The notes: generated by a model not told the origin, from the sequence alone. 64,000 nt of DNA from CAYPJE01 sp964410945 (GCA_964410945.1 CAYPJE010000002.1:1-64000), one strand, 5' to 3'; positions 1 through 9,300 are shown, counted from the first letter of the stretch. Translations and numbers: made by a program.

Positions 1-1691
1 AGATCAATTACCCCGATGCCACTGGTTTTTCATTTGCTCCGGTTGATAAAGAGATCGTTTTTTCAGAACATCAGCAGAGCACCATTGACCGGATCGCCCA
101 ACCAATCAGGGCCAATCAATTCTATTCCGCCCTGCTGCACGGAGTTACCGGCAGTGGAAAAACAGAGATATATATCGAACTGGTACGGCAAACTCTGGAG
201 CTGGGAAAAACCACTATTCTGTTACTGCCGGAAATTTCCCTGACACCGCAAATTGCCGGCCGCTTCAGATCGGTTTTTGGTGAAAAAGTCGCCTTATGGC
301 ATTCTAAATTATCGACTTCAGCGCGGGCCTGGACCTGGCGTCAGATTTGTGCCGGTAACTATCAGGTAGTGATTGGTGCCCGCAGTGCTATATTTTCACC
401 GCTTCGCAACCTGGGATTGGTAGTGGTGGATGAAGAACAAGAACACACCTATAAACAGGAGTCGCCGGAGCCACGTTACCATGCCCGCGATGTGGCCCTG
501 ATGAGGGGTAAGCTGTCATCGGCGGTGGTTGTACTGGCCAGTGCCACCCCCAGCCTGGAAAGTTATTATAACCAAATCCAATCAAAGCTGGAATACCTGA
601 CTCTGCCTGAACGGTTTGGCGGTGCCAAATACCCGGAAGTACACCTGGTAGACATGAACCGGGAACAGGAGGAGTCCGGGAAAGCCGGCCTGGTTCTATC
701 GGGGGTCTTGCTGGATAAAATTTCTGAACGCCTGAGCCAGAAGGAACAGGTGATCCTGCTGCAGAATCGTCGTGGATATGCACCAATCATGCGCTGCCGT
801 GACTGTGGTGAAATATTGACCTGCCCCCACTGCCAGATAAATTTGACCTATCACAGCAGCGGTAATTACCTCCAGTGTCATTTCTGTGGGTACCAGGCAC
901 GATTTGTACCGGATCAATGTCCGGATTGCAGCGGAAGTAACCTGTATCTGGTTGGGACGGGTACGCAAAAGGTTGAAGAACTGCTGAGAAGAACCTTTGC
1001 CGCTGCTCGCATATCGCGCCTTGATCTGGATACGACTCGTACAGGGGCAGTCTTGACCAGGGTACTGGAAGAATTCGGCCAGGGGAAACAGGATATTCTT
1101 TTGGGAACCCAGATGATAGCCAAGGGATTAGATTTTGAAAACGCCACGCTGGTTGGAATAATTAATGCCGATACGGGTATGTTTTTACCGGATTTTAGAT
1201 CCGGGGAAAGAGTTTTTCAATTGATCTACCAGGCCGCCGGTCGGGCCGGGCGACACCGGAAACCGGGTGAGGTCGTGATTCAGACCTACAATCCCGAGAG
1301 TCCGGTTATTAAACAGGCCGCCCGTCTGGACATAAAACAATATTATAACATTGCCTTGAGTGAACGGCATGAATTAAACTACACACCTTTCAGCTGGATG
1401 GCCAGAATCGAATTTTCAGGTCTCCGGCGGGAAAAAGTGGAAGCGGCAGCCGATGATTGCCGAAGACATTTATCCGGGAATTACAGGGGCCTGGAAATAT
1501 TGGGGCCGGCTCCCTGCTACCGGGAACGGATCAGGAACCAGTTTAGATTCCAGATTCTTCTTAAATCGAAAAAAGAACACGATTCCAACGGCAGCCGGAT
1601 ACATCGTTTTTTACAGGAAAAATTTTCACAACCAGTAAAACATTCAGGAGTCCGTAGAATAATTGATGTTGATCCGATGTCGATTCTGTAA
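1..1691 (+). CDS. priA: Primosomal replication-restart helicase PriA, 5'-truncated by window edge
   Basis: PriA is a 3'-5' superfamily 2 DNA helicase that binds stalled forks and reloads the replisome. The frame is open from base 3 and has no start in the window, so the N-terminal DNA-binding part lies upstream. Visible parts are Walker A (GVTGSGKTE, about bases 140-170), motif II at about 429-446, a SATPS motif, and an eight-cysteine zinc module (CRDCG, CPHC, CHFCG, CPDC) between about 797 and 932. Helicase motifs GLDFENATLVG and AAGRAGR follow. The family has this exact order, with the zinc module inserted in the helicase core. Motif II reads DEEQ where DEEH is usual, a small variation. The protein ends at SIL* just before the PorQ-like gene, with only 15 bases between them. 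Identity is very secure. Confidence 0.96.
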   Translation, partial: INYPDATGFSFAPVDKEIVFSEHQQSTIDRIAQPIRANQFYSALLHGVTGSGKTEIYIELVRQTLELGKTTILLLPEISLTPQIAGRFRSVFGEKVALWHSKLSTSARAWTWRQICAGNYQVVIGARSAIFSPLRNLGLVVVDEEQEHTYKQESPEPRYHARDVALMRGKLSSAVVVLASATPSLESYYNQIQSKLEYLTLPERFGGAKYPEVHLVDMNREQEESGKAGLVLSGVLLDKISERLSQKEQVILLQNRRGYAPIMRCRDCGEILTCPHCQINLTYHSSGNYLQCHFCGYQARFVPDQCPDCSGSNLYLVGTGTQKVEELLRRTFAAARISRLDLDTTRTGAVLTRVLEEFGQGKQDILLGTQMIAKGLDFENATLVGIINADTGMFLPDFRSGERVFQLIYQAAGRAGRHRKPGEVVIQTYNPESPVIKQAARLDIKQYYNIALSERHELNYTPFSWMARIEFSGLRREKVEAAADDCRRHLSGNYRGLEILGPAPCYRERIRNQFRFQILLKSKKEHDSNGSRIHRFLQEKFSQPVKHSGVRRIIDVDPMSIL

Positions 1692-1706
1692 AAGGTTTCA
1701 GAAAAA

Positions 1707-2615
1707 ATGCAAAAGAATATAATTGTCACAATAACCATTATCCTGTCATCACTGGTGGGGCAGGCCTCATTTTCCGGGATGGAAAATGCTTATCATGTTC
1801 AAAGCCTGGCAATGACATTAGGTGGCTCACTGACATTAAACAGTGAAAGCGACCGGTTGAATCCGGCTATGCTGGTGGAGACAACTGAACGGTCATTTAG
1901 TTTTGGAGTATTAAGTTATCCGGCGGACATTACCAGTGGGATGGTTATTGTTCGTCTGCCGGTTAATAAGCGGGTATTCTCATTTGCAGTCCGCCAATTG
2001 AATTACGGGTATTTTGATGGGTATGATATCGATGGGCAAGCTACCGGGTCATATACGGCTGGGGATACTTGGTTGACGGCCGCAGTGGCCGGCCACGCTT
2101 TCAATAAAATATCCTATGGTATTTCAACCGGTGTTTTCCTGAGTCATCTGGAAGAATACTCAGCGGCTGCCATAACCGTGACCCCCGGATTGATAATTAA
2201 GCTTCCAGAACGGTCCGCGCATCTTGGTCTGGCAATTCGTAACAGCGGTTTGGTTTTAAGCCAGTATTCCAGTGCCAAGGAATCACTGCCGACGACAATT
2301 GTAACATCCTTTTCAAAGCAGTTGGAGCATCTTCCATTGAATCTCAATTTCGATTTTGGATATCGAACAACAGATCAGAAAGCTGCATTATCGGTTAGCG
2401 GACTATTCCAGCTGCCCTATAACCTGCAGCTGAGATTGGGGTCATCCACCGATAAAATAGATCAATCTCCGGGAGAGAAAAATGCCCAGGACCTACTGGG
2501 AGCCACCGGGGTAGCGCTTACCTACTTGGGAACCAGTTACAGTTTTGATATAGGCAGTTATTTTTACGGCCCGGGGGCCTGGGTTTCCGGGATAGGCCTG
2601 GGAGTTGTGTTTTAG
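1707..2615 (+). CDS. PorV/PorQ-family outer-membrane beta-barrel protein
   Basis: This 302-residue protein has a short signal peptide (MQKNIIVTITIILSSLVGQASF). The mature part resembles PorQ/PorV barrels of the type IX secretion system. Family-like features are the early segment LAMTLGGSLTLNSESD followed by LNPAML, the strand motif YGYFDGYD, and repeated amphipathic strands ending at LGVVF with a terminal aromatic residue. In Bacteroidota such proteins are outer-membrane partners of the translocon and attachment complex. Two proteins in this window (ending at 27000 and 35725) carry sorting domains of the kind this machinery handles, which fits. The next gene starts on the base after this stop, so the two are probably translated together. 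The family call is by eye. A general UPF0164/PorV-like barrel with another role is the alternative. Confidence 0.72.
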   Translation: MQKNIIVTITIILSSLVGQASFSGMENAYHVQSLAMTLGGSLTLNSESDRLNPAMLVETTERSFSFGVLSYPADITSGMVIVRLPVNKRVFSFAVRQLNYGYFDGYDIDGQATGSYTAGDTWLTAAVAGHAFNKISYGISTGVFLSHLEEYSAAAITVTPGLIIKLPERSAHLGLAIRNSGLVLSQYSSAKESLPTTIVTSFSKQLEHLPLNLNFDFGYRTTDQKAALSVSGLFQLPYNLQLRLGSSTDKIDQSPGEKNAQDLLGATGVALTYLGTSYSFDIGSYFYGPGAWVSGIGLGVVF

Positions 2616-5408
2616 TTGCAGCCTGTGCGGCCAGACAGAAAAACAATATTTGGTACCGCTGCCTTCCTGTTGGCATTGACCCTGGTTCAGGGCAATGGAG
2701 AACTGGAAATTAAATATGAACTTGAGGTCGGGTTTCAACCGGAAAGTGAACATCAGTCAGCACATATCGATGGCGTAAACCGGGTGTGGATCAGGAATAA
2801 CTGGACCGGGCCACTCAATGAGTTATATATCAATATTCCCCCCAACGCCAAGGGAAAAGAAACCAACCCTAATCCAAATATAATCGGAAAAATTCGCTGT
2901 TCCCAACTGGGAAAAGTGGTTCAAACCAGTGAATCAACTATCAAGATCGGACTATTTCCGGCCCTTGACTCTGGTGCTGCTGTTGTACTTGAAATCCCGT
3001 TTACGACCTGGTTCTCCGGACAACCTGATGCGGTAGCTGCCACTGTCGGAACCCGTATTGATACGACGATTTACAATATGATTAATTTTTATCCCCGCCT
3101 GGAATTTTTCTATCCCGATGGCTGGCATGAAGTGGAATACGGCATACGTGAACGCCCATTCAGTAATCTAGCCGAATTCAAGGCTATATTCACTTACCCC
3201 TCCGATTATCAACTGGGTACATCGGGGCATACCATAGATATCGACACGGTTACTGCCGAAATAATCAAGGAAGAAATTGTATATCCGCAAGCAACCGATT
3301 TATCGGCGGTCATATCCACCGGCTTTATCCGGAAAACCAGGACCATTGATGATATCTATGTTGAACTGTTATATACAGGTGGACAGGCGATGAATTCCAG
3401 CCGGGTACTGAATAAGCTATCTGATATCATTACCTTCTACCAGTCCGAATTCGGTTCCTGCCCCCACGATAAATTACTGGTAACCATGGGGTATTCCCTG
3501 GATGCAACCGTGCTTTCTGGCACCAACTATATAATTAATCAGAACAGTCTGCCGCTTGATTATAAAACCCTGGCCAGGGAATTTTCCCGCCAGTGGTTCG
3601 GCAATGCCATCAATGCCGATGAATCGTACGAAACCTGGTTGAATGAATCCTTTGCCGAATATGCCACTGGAATGTACCGCCGCTCAGTTGAGGGCGACCA
3701 GGAGCAATCGTTGTTTGAATCGATGACAGCGATAGTAACGGTCTGGCGCGACCTCGAGCATCTGACAGCCGAAGAAATCATGCGGTTGATGTATAATCTG
3801 TTTGGCCGTGATGTAGTACCACCGATTTATCAGCCGGAGCGTCAAATAAACTGGGAGAATCAGGCCCAGCTTTACAGCCGTTACATTGTTGGCAGCCATG
3901 CTTTGTCGATGCTCGAATCAGCGGTCGGTGACAGTCTGATGCATGAAATAATTTCCAGCTATATCAAGGAGAATATCTGGGAAACAGTAAATACTGAAAC
4001 ATTTATTAAGTATGTCAGTCGCCATACCTCTCCGGAGGTGGCTGCCGATTTTCGTCTGGCCCTGACCACCAATCTCCGGCCGGATTATAAGATTGCCGAT
4101 GTAATCAGCAGTGGCCGTTCGGACCGGCGTTGGGATAATCGTATTGAAACCGGTTTCGAAGGTTCCTGGAATTTTCCGGTCGATGTATCGGTAATTACAA
4201 CTGAGGGTGATACGATCATTCTCAAGCATATGCACTTTAAGGAAAACGGGGTTATTGATTTTGTGAGTGACAGCCCGGTGGCTGTTGTCATTCTCGATCC
4301 GAATAAAAAGACATTTGACGCTAATCGCTTTAATAATCGCTGGCCGCGATCATTCCTTTTACAACCGATTTACGGATTACCGAGTTGGGAAGTATACAAG
4401 TTGTATTACCGGCCAGTCATCCGTCAGGATTGGCGCGATAACTGGCGTTTTGGTGTACATGTATCCGGGGGGCTGGGGTTGAATCTGATGCCGATACTAC
4501 CGGCTTTCTACCAGAATAATTTCGATTTGGAACTGTCCCTGGCTCCGGAACTGCAGAAAAATAATGTTGGTTTAAAATTTTCCTATCGAACACCACTTGG
4601 ATCGGTCGAGCGCACTTTCTGGGAATTTCGCTCCAACTGGGAATATCCGCGTAATGAGAATTCACTGTCATTGAGCCGTTATCTGGGGAAAACACGCTAC
4701 CTGGTGGCGAATCACCAATCGTCCTATCAACGTATTACCGGCAAGCTGCAACGCACCGAATTCTCTGTCGGCGATGAGGACCAACGCTGGCTGAAGGGAA
4801 AACTCTGGTCGGTTCAGGCTGATTTTGTCCGTTTCCGGTATAGCCGCAAGCAGCGCTCCAATTTCCAGGTTGCCGCACGGGCGGGACGGGCTTATCAAAA
4901 GCAAGGGGGAACCTTTTACCGTCTGGCTTCCCTGATTGATCTGGAATACCATCTCTGGGATAAAATCATTATCAGAACCCATGGGGAAACCGGGCTGGTC
5001 TGGGATGAACGTACCAGTAATTACCTGCGCTATCGCCTGAGACATCAGCTTCGTGCCTGGCGTCCGCGGGATGAATTTGTTCCCCTGTTCAGAGGCATTA
5101 CACCAGTCGACGGTGAATGGTGGAATTCGGTATTCGGTTTTGGTTTCAGTATCGGGGCGGAAACCAATCTACCGGCCTGGCCGATGGTATATATCGACGG
5201 GGCAGCTATCGAAAATGAAGGTGCCGGAATCAGGGAACGCTGGAGTAATTTATCCAATAATCCCCTGTATATGACTGCCGGCCTGGGGGTGGAATCGCAA
5301 TCTTGGGTCGAGATGGGTGTGTATTTTCCTTTGTGGATATCCCATCCCGTCAAGAATGGACAGAAATGGGGCTGGCGTTGGCTGGTGGAATTGGGATTTT
5401 ACTTCTAG
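2616..5408 (+). CDS. M1-peptidase-like protein with both zinc histidines replaced, fused to a C-terminal outer-membrane barrel
   Basis: The 930-residue product begins with a signal-like segment (TIFGTAAFLLALTLVQG). Next comes an M1 aminopeptidase-type N-terminal sheet and a gluzincin core. The zinc motif HExxH-x18-E is still in register but reads R321-E322-F-S-R325, then QWFGN, 18 residues and E344 within WLNESFAEY. Both histidine ligands are therefore arginine while the second glutamate and surrounding scaffold are kept. From about residue 605 to the end the sequence alternates polar and hydrophobic residues, rich in W, Y and F, and finishes with ELGFYF, typical of an outer-membrane barrel. 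The TTG start directly follows the stop of the PorQ-like gene, with GGGAG about 12 bases upstream; GTG at 2625 is an alternative. It is likely a non-catalytic binding or chaperone domain held at the outer membrane, which is inference. Confidence 0.78.
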   Translation: MQPVRPDRKTIFGTAAFLLALTLVQGNGELEIKYELEVGFQPESEHQSAHIDGVNRVWIRNNWTGPLNELYINIPPNAKGKETNPNPNIIGKIRCSQLGKVVQTSESTIKIGLFPALDSGAAVVLEIPFTTWFSGQPDAVAATVGTRIDTTIYNMINFYPRLEFFYPDGWHEVEYGIRERPFSNLAEFKAIFTYPSDYQLGTSGHTIDIDTVTAEIIKEEIVYPQATDLSAVISTGFIRKTRTIDDIYVELLYTGGQAMNSSRVLNKLSDIITFYQSEFGSCPHDKLLVTMGYSLDATVLSGTNYIINQNSLPLDYKTLAREFSRQWFGNAINADESYETWLNESFAEYATGMYRRSVEGDQEQSLFESMTAIVTVWRDLEHLTAEEIMRLMYNLFGRDVVPPIYQPERQINWENQAQLYSRYIVGSHALSMLESAVGDSLMHEIISSYIKENIWETVNTETFIKYVSRHTSPEVAADFRLALTTNLRPDYKIADVISSGRSDRRWDNRIETGFEGSWNFPVDVSVITTEGDTIILKHMHFKENGVIDFVSDSPVAVVILDPNKKTFDANRFNNRWPRSFLLQPIYGLPSWEVYKLYYRPVIRQDWRDNWRFGVHVSGGLGLNLMPILPAFYQNNFDLELSLAPELQKNNVGLKFSYRTPLGSVERTFWEFRSNWEYPRNENSLSLSRYLGKTRYLVANHQSSYQRITGKLQRTEFSVGDEDQRWLKGKLWSVQADFVRFRYSRKQRSNFQVAARAGRAYQKQGGTFYRLASLIDLEYHLWDKIIIRTHGETGLVWDERTSNYLRYRLRHQLRAWRPRDEFVPLFRGITPVDGEWWNSVFGFGFSIGAETNLPAWPMVYIDGAAIENEGAGIRERWSNLSNNPLYMTAGLGVESQSWVEMGVYFPLWISHPVKNGQKWGWRWLVELGFYF

Positions 5409-5509
5409 GATGGTTTAATTTAAGGCACGGTATTTATTTGATTATTGATCTGAAGCATAGATTATGAACGAGCAAACATTATATTTCCGGCAGTACCAAA
5501 GGAGGGAAA

Positions 5510-6484
5510 ATGGTTTCCAAACGTGAACCTGCGCACCATGAAATGCACTATCGTAATTTAGGAAAATCCGGTTTAAGGGTCAGTAAAATCAGCCTGGGGG
5601 GCTGGCTTACCCTGGGAGGAACAGTTGATAAAGATTTATCGATAAAATTGATCCACCGGGCCTTTGAATCCGGTGTCAACCTGTTTGATATGGCCGATGT
5701 CTATTCCAATGGCCAATCGGAAGTCATGCTGGGCGAGGCAGCCCAAAATTTACCTCGTGAACAATTGGTAGTAGCTACCAAGGTATTCGGACGTATGCAC
5801 CCGGGACCCATGGGAGCGGGATTGTCAAAGAAACATATCATTGAGGGCTGCGAGGCTTCTCTGCGGCGCTTGAAAATGGATTATGTCGACCTCTACCAGT
5901 TTCATGCCTATGATTCGGCTACACCATTGGAAGAAAGCCTGGAGGCGCTGGATATCCTCGTCCGCCAGGGCAAGGTGCTGTACGTGGGATGTTCAAATTT
6001 CAATGGCGACCAGCTCAGCGATGCGGTTAATATCTCCATCAACCGGAATTTCCCGCGCTTCATTTCCAGTCAGCCCTGTTACAATATTCTGGAGCGCGAT
6101 CCGGAGGAGGCTCTGTTTCCCGCCTGCAGGAAACTGGGGGTTGGCAATATCGTTTATTCACCCTTGGCCCAGGGCGTCCTCACTGGCAAGTATTCCAAGG
6201 ACCGGACTGAATTATCCAACAGTCGCAGTACTACCAAGGGCGGGCAGTTCATGTCCCGCTATCTCACCGACGAGAACCTGGAGCGGGTGGAGCGGTTGAA
6301 AGTTGTGGCACGGGAATTCGACCTCAGCCTGGTTCAACTGTCCCTGGCCTGGATACTGCGGTGCGAAGAGGTATCATCGGCTATTGTTGGTGCCACCTCG
6401 ATCGAGCAGCTGGAGCATAACCTGTCTGCCGGTGATATTAGGCTTACCGAAGATCAAATCGAACGGATTGAGGTCTGCCTGTAA
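5510..6484 (+). CDS. Aldo/keto reductase
   Basis: This 324-residue NAD(P)H-dependent oxidoreductase has the TIM-barrel pattern of the AKR superfamily, closest by eye to Kv-beta/YghZ-like members. The catalytic tetrad is visible: D60 and Y65 (FDMADVY), K91 (ATKVF) and H132 (YQFHAYD). The cofactor-side motif SPLAQGVLTGKY and the C-terminal IVGATSIEQLEHNL are also typical. The start has a strong ribosome site, AGGAGGGAAA, just upstream. M12 (MHYRNLG) is a possible later start, because the first eleven residues are not conserved in the family. The substrate cannot be read from the sequence. It ends 5 bases before mrfA and may share its transcript. Confidence 0.93.
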   Translation: MVSKREPAHHEMHYRNLGKSGLRVSKISLGGWLTLGGTVDKDLSIKLIHRAFESGVNLFDMADVYSNGQSEVMLGEAAQNLPREQLVVATKVFGRMHPGPMGAGLSKKHIIEGCEASLRRLKMDYVDLYQFHAYDSATPLEESLEALDILVRQGKVLYVGCSNFNGDQLSDAVNISINRNFPRFISSQPCYNILERDPEEALFPACRKLGVGNIVYSPLAQGVLTGKYSKDRTELSNSRSTTKGGQFMSRYLTDENLERVERLKVVAREFDLSLVQLSLAWILRCEEVSSAIVGATSIEQLEHNLSAGDIRLTEDQIERIEVCL

Positions 6485-6489
6485 GCCCG

Positions 6490-8874
6490 ATGCCGGAGCA
6501 ATTTCCTGAATTGGTAAAATTCCTGCAGCACCATCCGGTGCTGGGACCCAACATATCCCACGTTCAGCATATCAGCGGCCGGCCGGCCGAATATTCGGAC
6601 TATCCCGATTCAGTTGATTCCCATTTGAAAAGCGCCTATCAGGGACGAGGAATTAAACAGCTGTATTCTCATCAGGCCGCCACCTGGACCAATATCCAGG
6701 CCGGAAAAAACGTTACCGTTGTTACGCCAACAGCCAGTGGCAAGACCATGTGTTATAACCTGTCGGTCCTACAGATGATTCTGGATGATCCCAATGCCAA
6801 GGCCTTGTACCTGTTCCCAACCAAGGCCCTTAGCCAGGATCAGATGGCCGAGTTGCACGAAGTTGTGGGTGAAACTGGTGAGTCGATTAAGGTTTTCACC
6901 TTTGATGGCGATACGCCCCAGGATGCACGGCAAAAAATCCGCAAGCAGGGAAATATCGTGGTCACCAATCCCGATATGCTCCATCAGGGGATTCTGCCCC
7001 ACCATACCAAGTGGATCCACCTGTTCCGGAACCTGAAATATGTGGTGATCGACGAGATTCACACTTACCGTGGGGTGTTTGGCAGCCATGTGAATAATGT
7101 GATCCGCCGCTTGAAACGGGTCTGTGAATTCCATGGTGCCGACCCGCAGTTCATCTGTTGTAGTGCCACGATTGGTAATCCCAGGGAACATGCAGAAGCG
7201 CTCACCGAATTGCCCATGGCCCTGGTGGACAAAAACGGTGCTCCATCCAGTGATAAATATTTTCTGTTCTACAATCCGCCAGTGGTGAATAAAGAGTTGG
7301 GCATCCGGGCCAGCTATATCAAGCAGGCCAAAGAACTGGCCGGGGAGTTGCTTCGTCAGGATATATCAACGATCGTTTTTGCCTTGAGCCGTTTGAATGT
7401 GGAAGTACTTACTAAATATCTGCGGGATCAGTTCAACCAGGAGCGGGAGCAACTGACCACTGACGATGCCATTGCCGGTTACCGGGGCGGGTACCTGCCC
7501 AACCGCCGCCGGGAGATTGAACGGGGTCTGCGGGACGGGACGATTCGCGGAGTGGTGGCCACTAATGCCCTGGAGCTGGGGATCGATATCGGCAGCCTGG
7601 AAGCGGCCGTACTGGCCGGTTATCCTGGGACAATCGCCTCCACTTGGCAGCAGGCCGGGCGGGCCGGCCGGCGCGGGAAGACCTCAGTGGTGATCATGGT
7701 GGGGCGCTCGGCACCGGTGGACCAGTTTCTCATCAATCACACCGAATATTTCTTCGGACGCAACCCGGAACAGGCTCGGATCAATCCCGATAATCTGACC
7801 ATCCTGGTGGACCATATCAAATGCGCCGCCTTCGAGCTGCCGTTCACCTCCCGTGAGCGCTTTGGCAAGGTAACCACTGATGATACCACCCAGGTCCTGG
7901 ACTATTTGAAAGATGGTGGTGTTGTGCATTTTGATGGCAACCAGTGGCACTGGTCCAGTGATGTCTACCCGGCGGTGAATGTATCCCTGCGGAGGATCGA
8001 AAAGGGTAATTTTGTGGTGGTGGAGAAAGGGCGCGAAAATAAGATCATTGCCGAAGTGGATTACGGTAATGCAGCCCTGGTTATCTATCCCGATGCGATC
8101 TATATGGTCGGCGGTGAGCAGTACATCGTAGATGAATTGGACTGGGACGGCCGCAAAGCCATCGTGCGGGCCACCGATTCGGATTATTATACCGATGCTA
8201 TCGATTATACCAATGTAAAAATATTAGATGAATTCGAGAGCCGCCGGGCCGGGCGAATCGATATTTCTCTGGGCGAGGTCCAGGTGATGACGCGGGCGGT
8301 GGGTTTCAAGAAAATCAAGTTTTACACCATGGAAAATGTGGGGTACGGCGACATCAACCTGCCGGACCTGGAAATGGCCACTACGGCCTACTGGTTCACC
8401 ATCCCGCAACGCATATTGGATGACCTGCCCTACCAGCCGGCCGATTGTATCGATGGTATTCTGGGCATGGCCAATGCCCTCCATGCGGTGGCGGCCATGA
8501 ACCTGATGTGCACGGTAATGGATATCCACCGCAGTGTGGGTGATAAATCAGCGGAATGGTATGTGCGCAATGTTTACGGCCAGCGGGGTGTCTATTCTTC
8601 CGCTGATGGCGATTTCGGGGAACGGCGTATTGACTTGGCTGCCGGCCCCGATTTCCAGCCGACCATATTTATCTATGATAATTACCAGGGTGGGATCGGT
8701 TTCAGCCAGCAGTTGTTCGACATCCATGAGAAACTGCTCCGGCAGACCCGGGAACTGATCGGTTCCTGTGTTTGTGAAGGCGGTTGTCCCTCCTGTGTTG
8801 GACCATCCCTGGAAGTGGGCGTCTCCAGCAAGCAGGTGGCCTTGGATATATTGAGGCTGTTGTTAATAAAATAA
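6490..8874 (+). CDS. mrfA: MrfA/YprA-type DEAD/DEAH helicase with C-terminal zinc-cysteine domain
   Basis: This 794-residue superfamily 2 helicase matches the YprA/MrfA family, which in Bacillus subtilis works with the exonuclease MrfB in a UvrA-independent repair route for mitomycin C damage. Motifs in order are TPTASGKT (residues 79-86), DEIH (188-191), SATIGNP, the helicase C segment with TNALELGIDIG, and QAGRAGRRG. The C-terminal DUF1998 part carries the four metal cysteines C760, C762, C766 and C769 (CVCEGGCPSC) seen in MrfA. Length fits the family (about 750). The partner exonuclease gene lies at 27603, about 19 kb away on the same strand, not adjacent as in Bacillus. The start lies 5 bases after the reductase stop; no clear ribosome site is seen there. 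Confidence 0.9.
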   Translation: MPEQFPELVKFLQHHPVLGPNISHVQHISGRPAEYSDYPDSVDSHLKSAYQGRGIKQLYSHQAATWTNIQAGKNVTVVTPTASGKTMCYNLSVLQMILDDPNAKALYLFPTKALSQDQMAELHEVVGETGESIKVFTFDGDTPQDARQKIRKQGNIVVTNPDMLHQGILPHHTKWIHLFRNLKYVVIDEIHTYRGVFGSHVNNVIRRLKRVCEFHGADPQFICCSATIGNPREHAEALTELPMALVDKNGAPSSDKYFLFYNPPVVNKELGIRASYIKQAKELAGELLRQDISTIVFALSRLNVEVLTKYLRDQFNQEREQLTTDDAIAGYRGGYLPNRRREIERGLRDGTIRGVVATNALELGIDIGSLEAAVLAGYPGTIASTWQQAGRAGRRGKTSVVIMVGRSAPVDQFLINHTEYFFGRNPEQARINPDNLTILVDHIKCAAFELPFTSRERFGKVTTDDTTQVLDYLKDGGVVHFDGNQWHWSSDVYPAVNVSLRRIEKGNFVVVEKGRENKIIAEVDYGNAALVIYPDAIYMVGGEQYIVDELDWDGRKAIVRATDSDYYTDAIDYTNVKILDEFESRRAGRIDISLGEVQVMTRAVGFKKIKFYTMENVGYGDINLPDLEMATTAYWFTIPQRILDDLPYQPADCIDGILGMANALHAVAAMNLMCTVMDIHRSVGDKSAEWYVRNVYGQRGVYSSADGDFGERRIDLAAGPDFQPTIFIYDNYQGGIGFSQQLFDIHEKLLRQTRELIGSCVCEGGCPSCVGPSLEVGVSSKQVALDILRLLLIK

Positions 8875-8886
8875 AATTTATCCGTA

Positions 8887-8938
8887 CGACAGACATTCCC
8901 GACTACGCTTGCGCTACATCGGGCAGGCTTGTCTGTCG
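8887..8938. repeat. Nested inverted repeat after mrfA
   Basis: Nine-base arms CGACAGACA (8887-8895) and TGTCTGTCG (8930-8938) are perfect complements. Inside them is a second pair, CCCGA and TCGGG. The 13 bases after the mrfA stop lead straight into it, so the hairpin may end or protect the mrfA transcript, though no T run follows. It opens a 547-base stretch (8875-9421) that holds only palindromic elements and no supportable gene. Confidence 0.6.
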
Positions 8939-9027
8939 ATCCTTATATTGTGCAGACAAGTTTATCCATCGTAGTTCAGGTAACGTAGATGGAAATGTCC
9001 GCACTACGGAAGAATGTTTATTCGTAG

Positions 9028-9048
9028 GGACAAGACTGTGTCTTGTCC
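9028..9048. repeat. Dispersed palindrome, GGACAAG family, copy 1
   Basis: Arms GGACAAGA and TCTTGTCC with a 5-base loop are preceded by TTCGTA. The same GTAGGGACAAG/CTTGTCCCTAC element recurs at 9280, 10579, 13741 and 13805, always between genes of the lipoprotein/Fic region. It behaves like a REP-type intergenic palindrome. Confidence 0.75.
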
Positions 9049-9071
9049 GGTTTTTCTATTGTTGGATTGAA

Positions 9072-9107
9072 AACCTGGAAGGTTACAAAAATTAAACCTT
9101 CCAGGTT
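9072..9107. repeat. 13-bp inverted repeat, AACCTGGAAGGTT type
   Basis: Arms AACCTGGAAGGTT (9072-9084) and AACCTTCCAGGTT (9095-9107) are perfectly complementary around a 10-base AT-rich loop. A sister element follows at 9138. The pair are likely copies of one intergenic hairpin family. Confidence 0.75.
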
Positions 9108-9137
9108 GCTTAGTTGGTTATCCTACATTGTACAAGC

Positions 9138-9173
9138 AACCTTCAGGGTTTTGAAGATGTAACCCTGAAGGTT
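9138..9173. repeat. 13-bp inverted repeat, AACCCTGAAGGTT type
   Basis: Arms AACCTTCAGGGTT (9138-9150) and AACCCTGAAGGTT (9161-9173) are perfectly complementary with a 10-base loop. The layout is the same as that of the element at 9072, with a few paired changes that keep the stem, which suggests selection on, or inheritance of, the hairpin shape. Confidence 0.75.
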
Positions 9174-9279
9174 ACACAACTATTCTTGGTGTTGCGAAAT
9201 AAATCGTATCAGGGGCACGGTACGACTACGCACTGTGTATTTATGTTGCGCAGATTTCAAACTAGGGATTATATTTTTA

Positions 9280-9300
9280 GGACAAGTTGCAAACTTGTCC
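9280..9300. repeat. Dispersed palindrome, GGACAAG family, copy 2
   Basis: Arms GGACAAGTT (9280-9288) and AACTTGTCC (9292-9300) are followed by CTACAGATATGAA. A similar CTACAGATGTGAA tail follows the degraded copy ending at 10670, so the repeated unit is longer than the stem. Confidence 0.75.
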
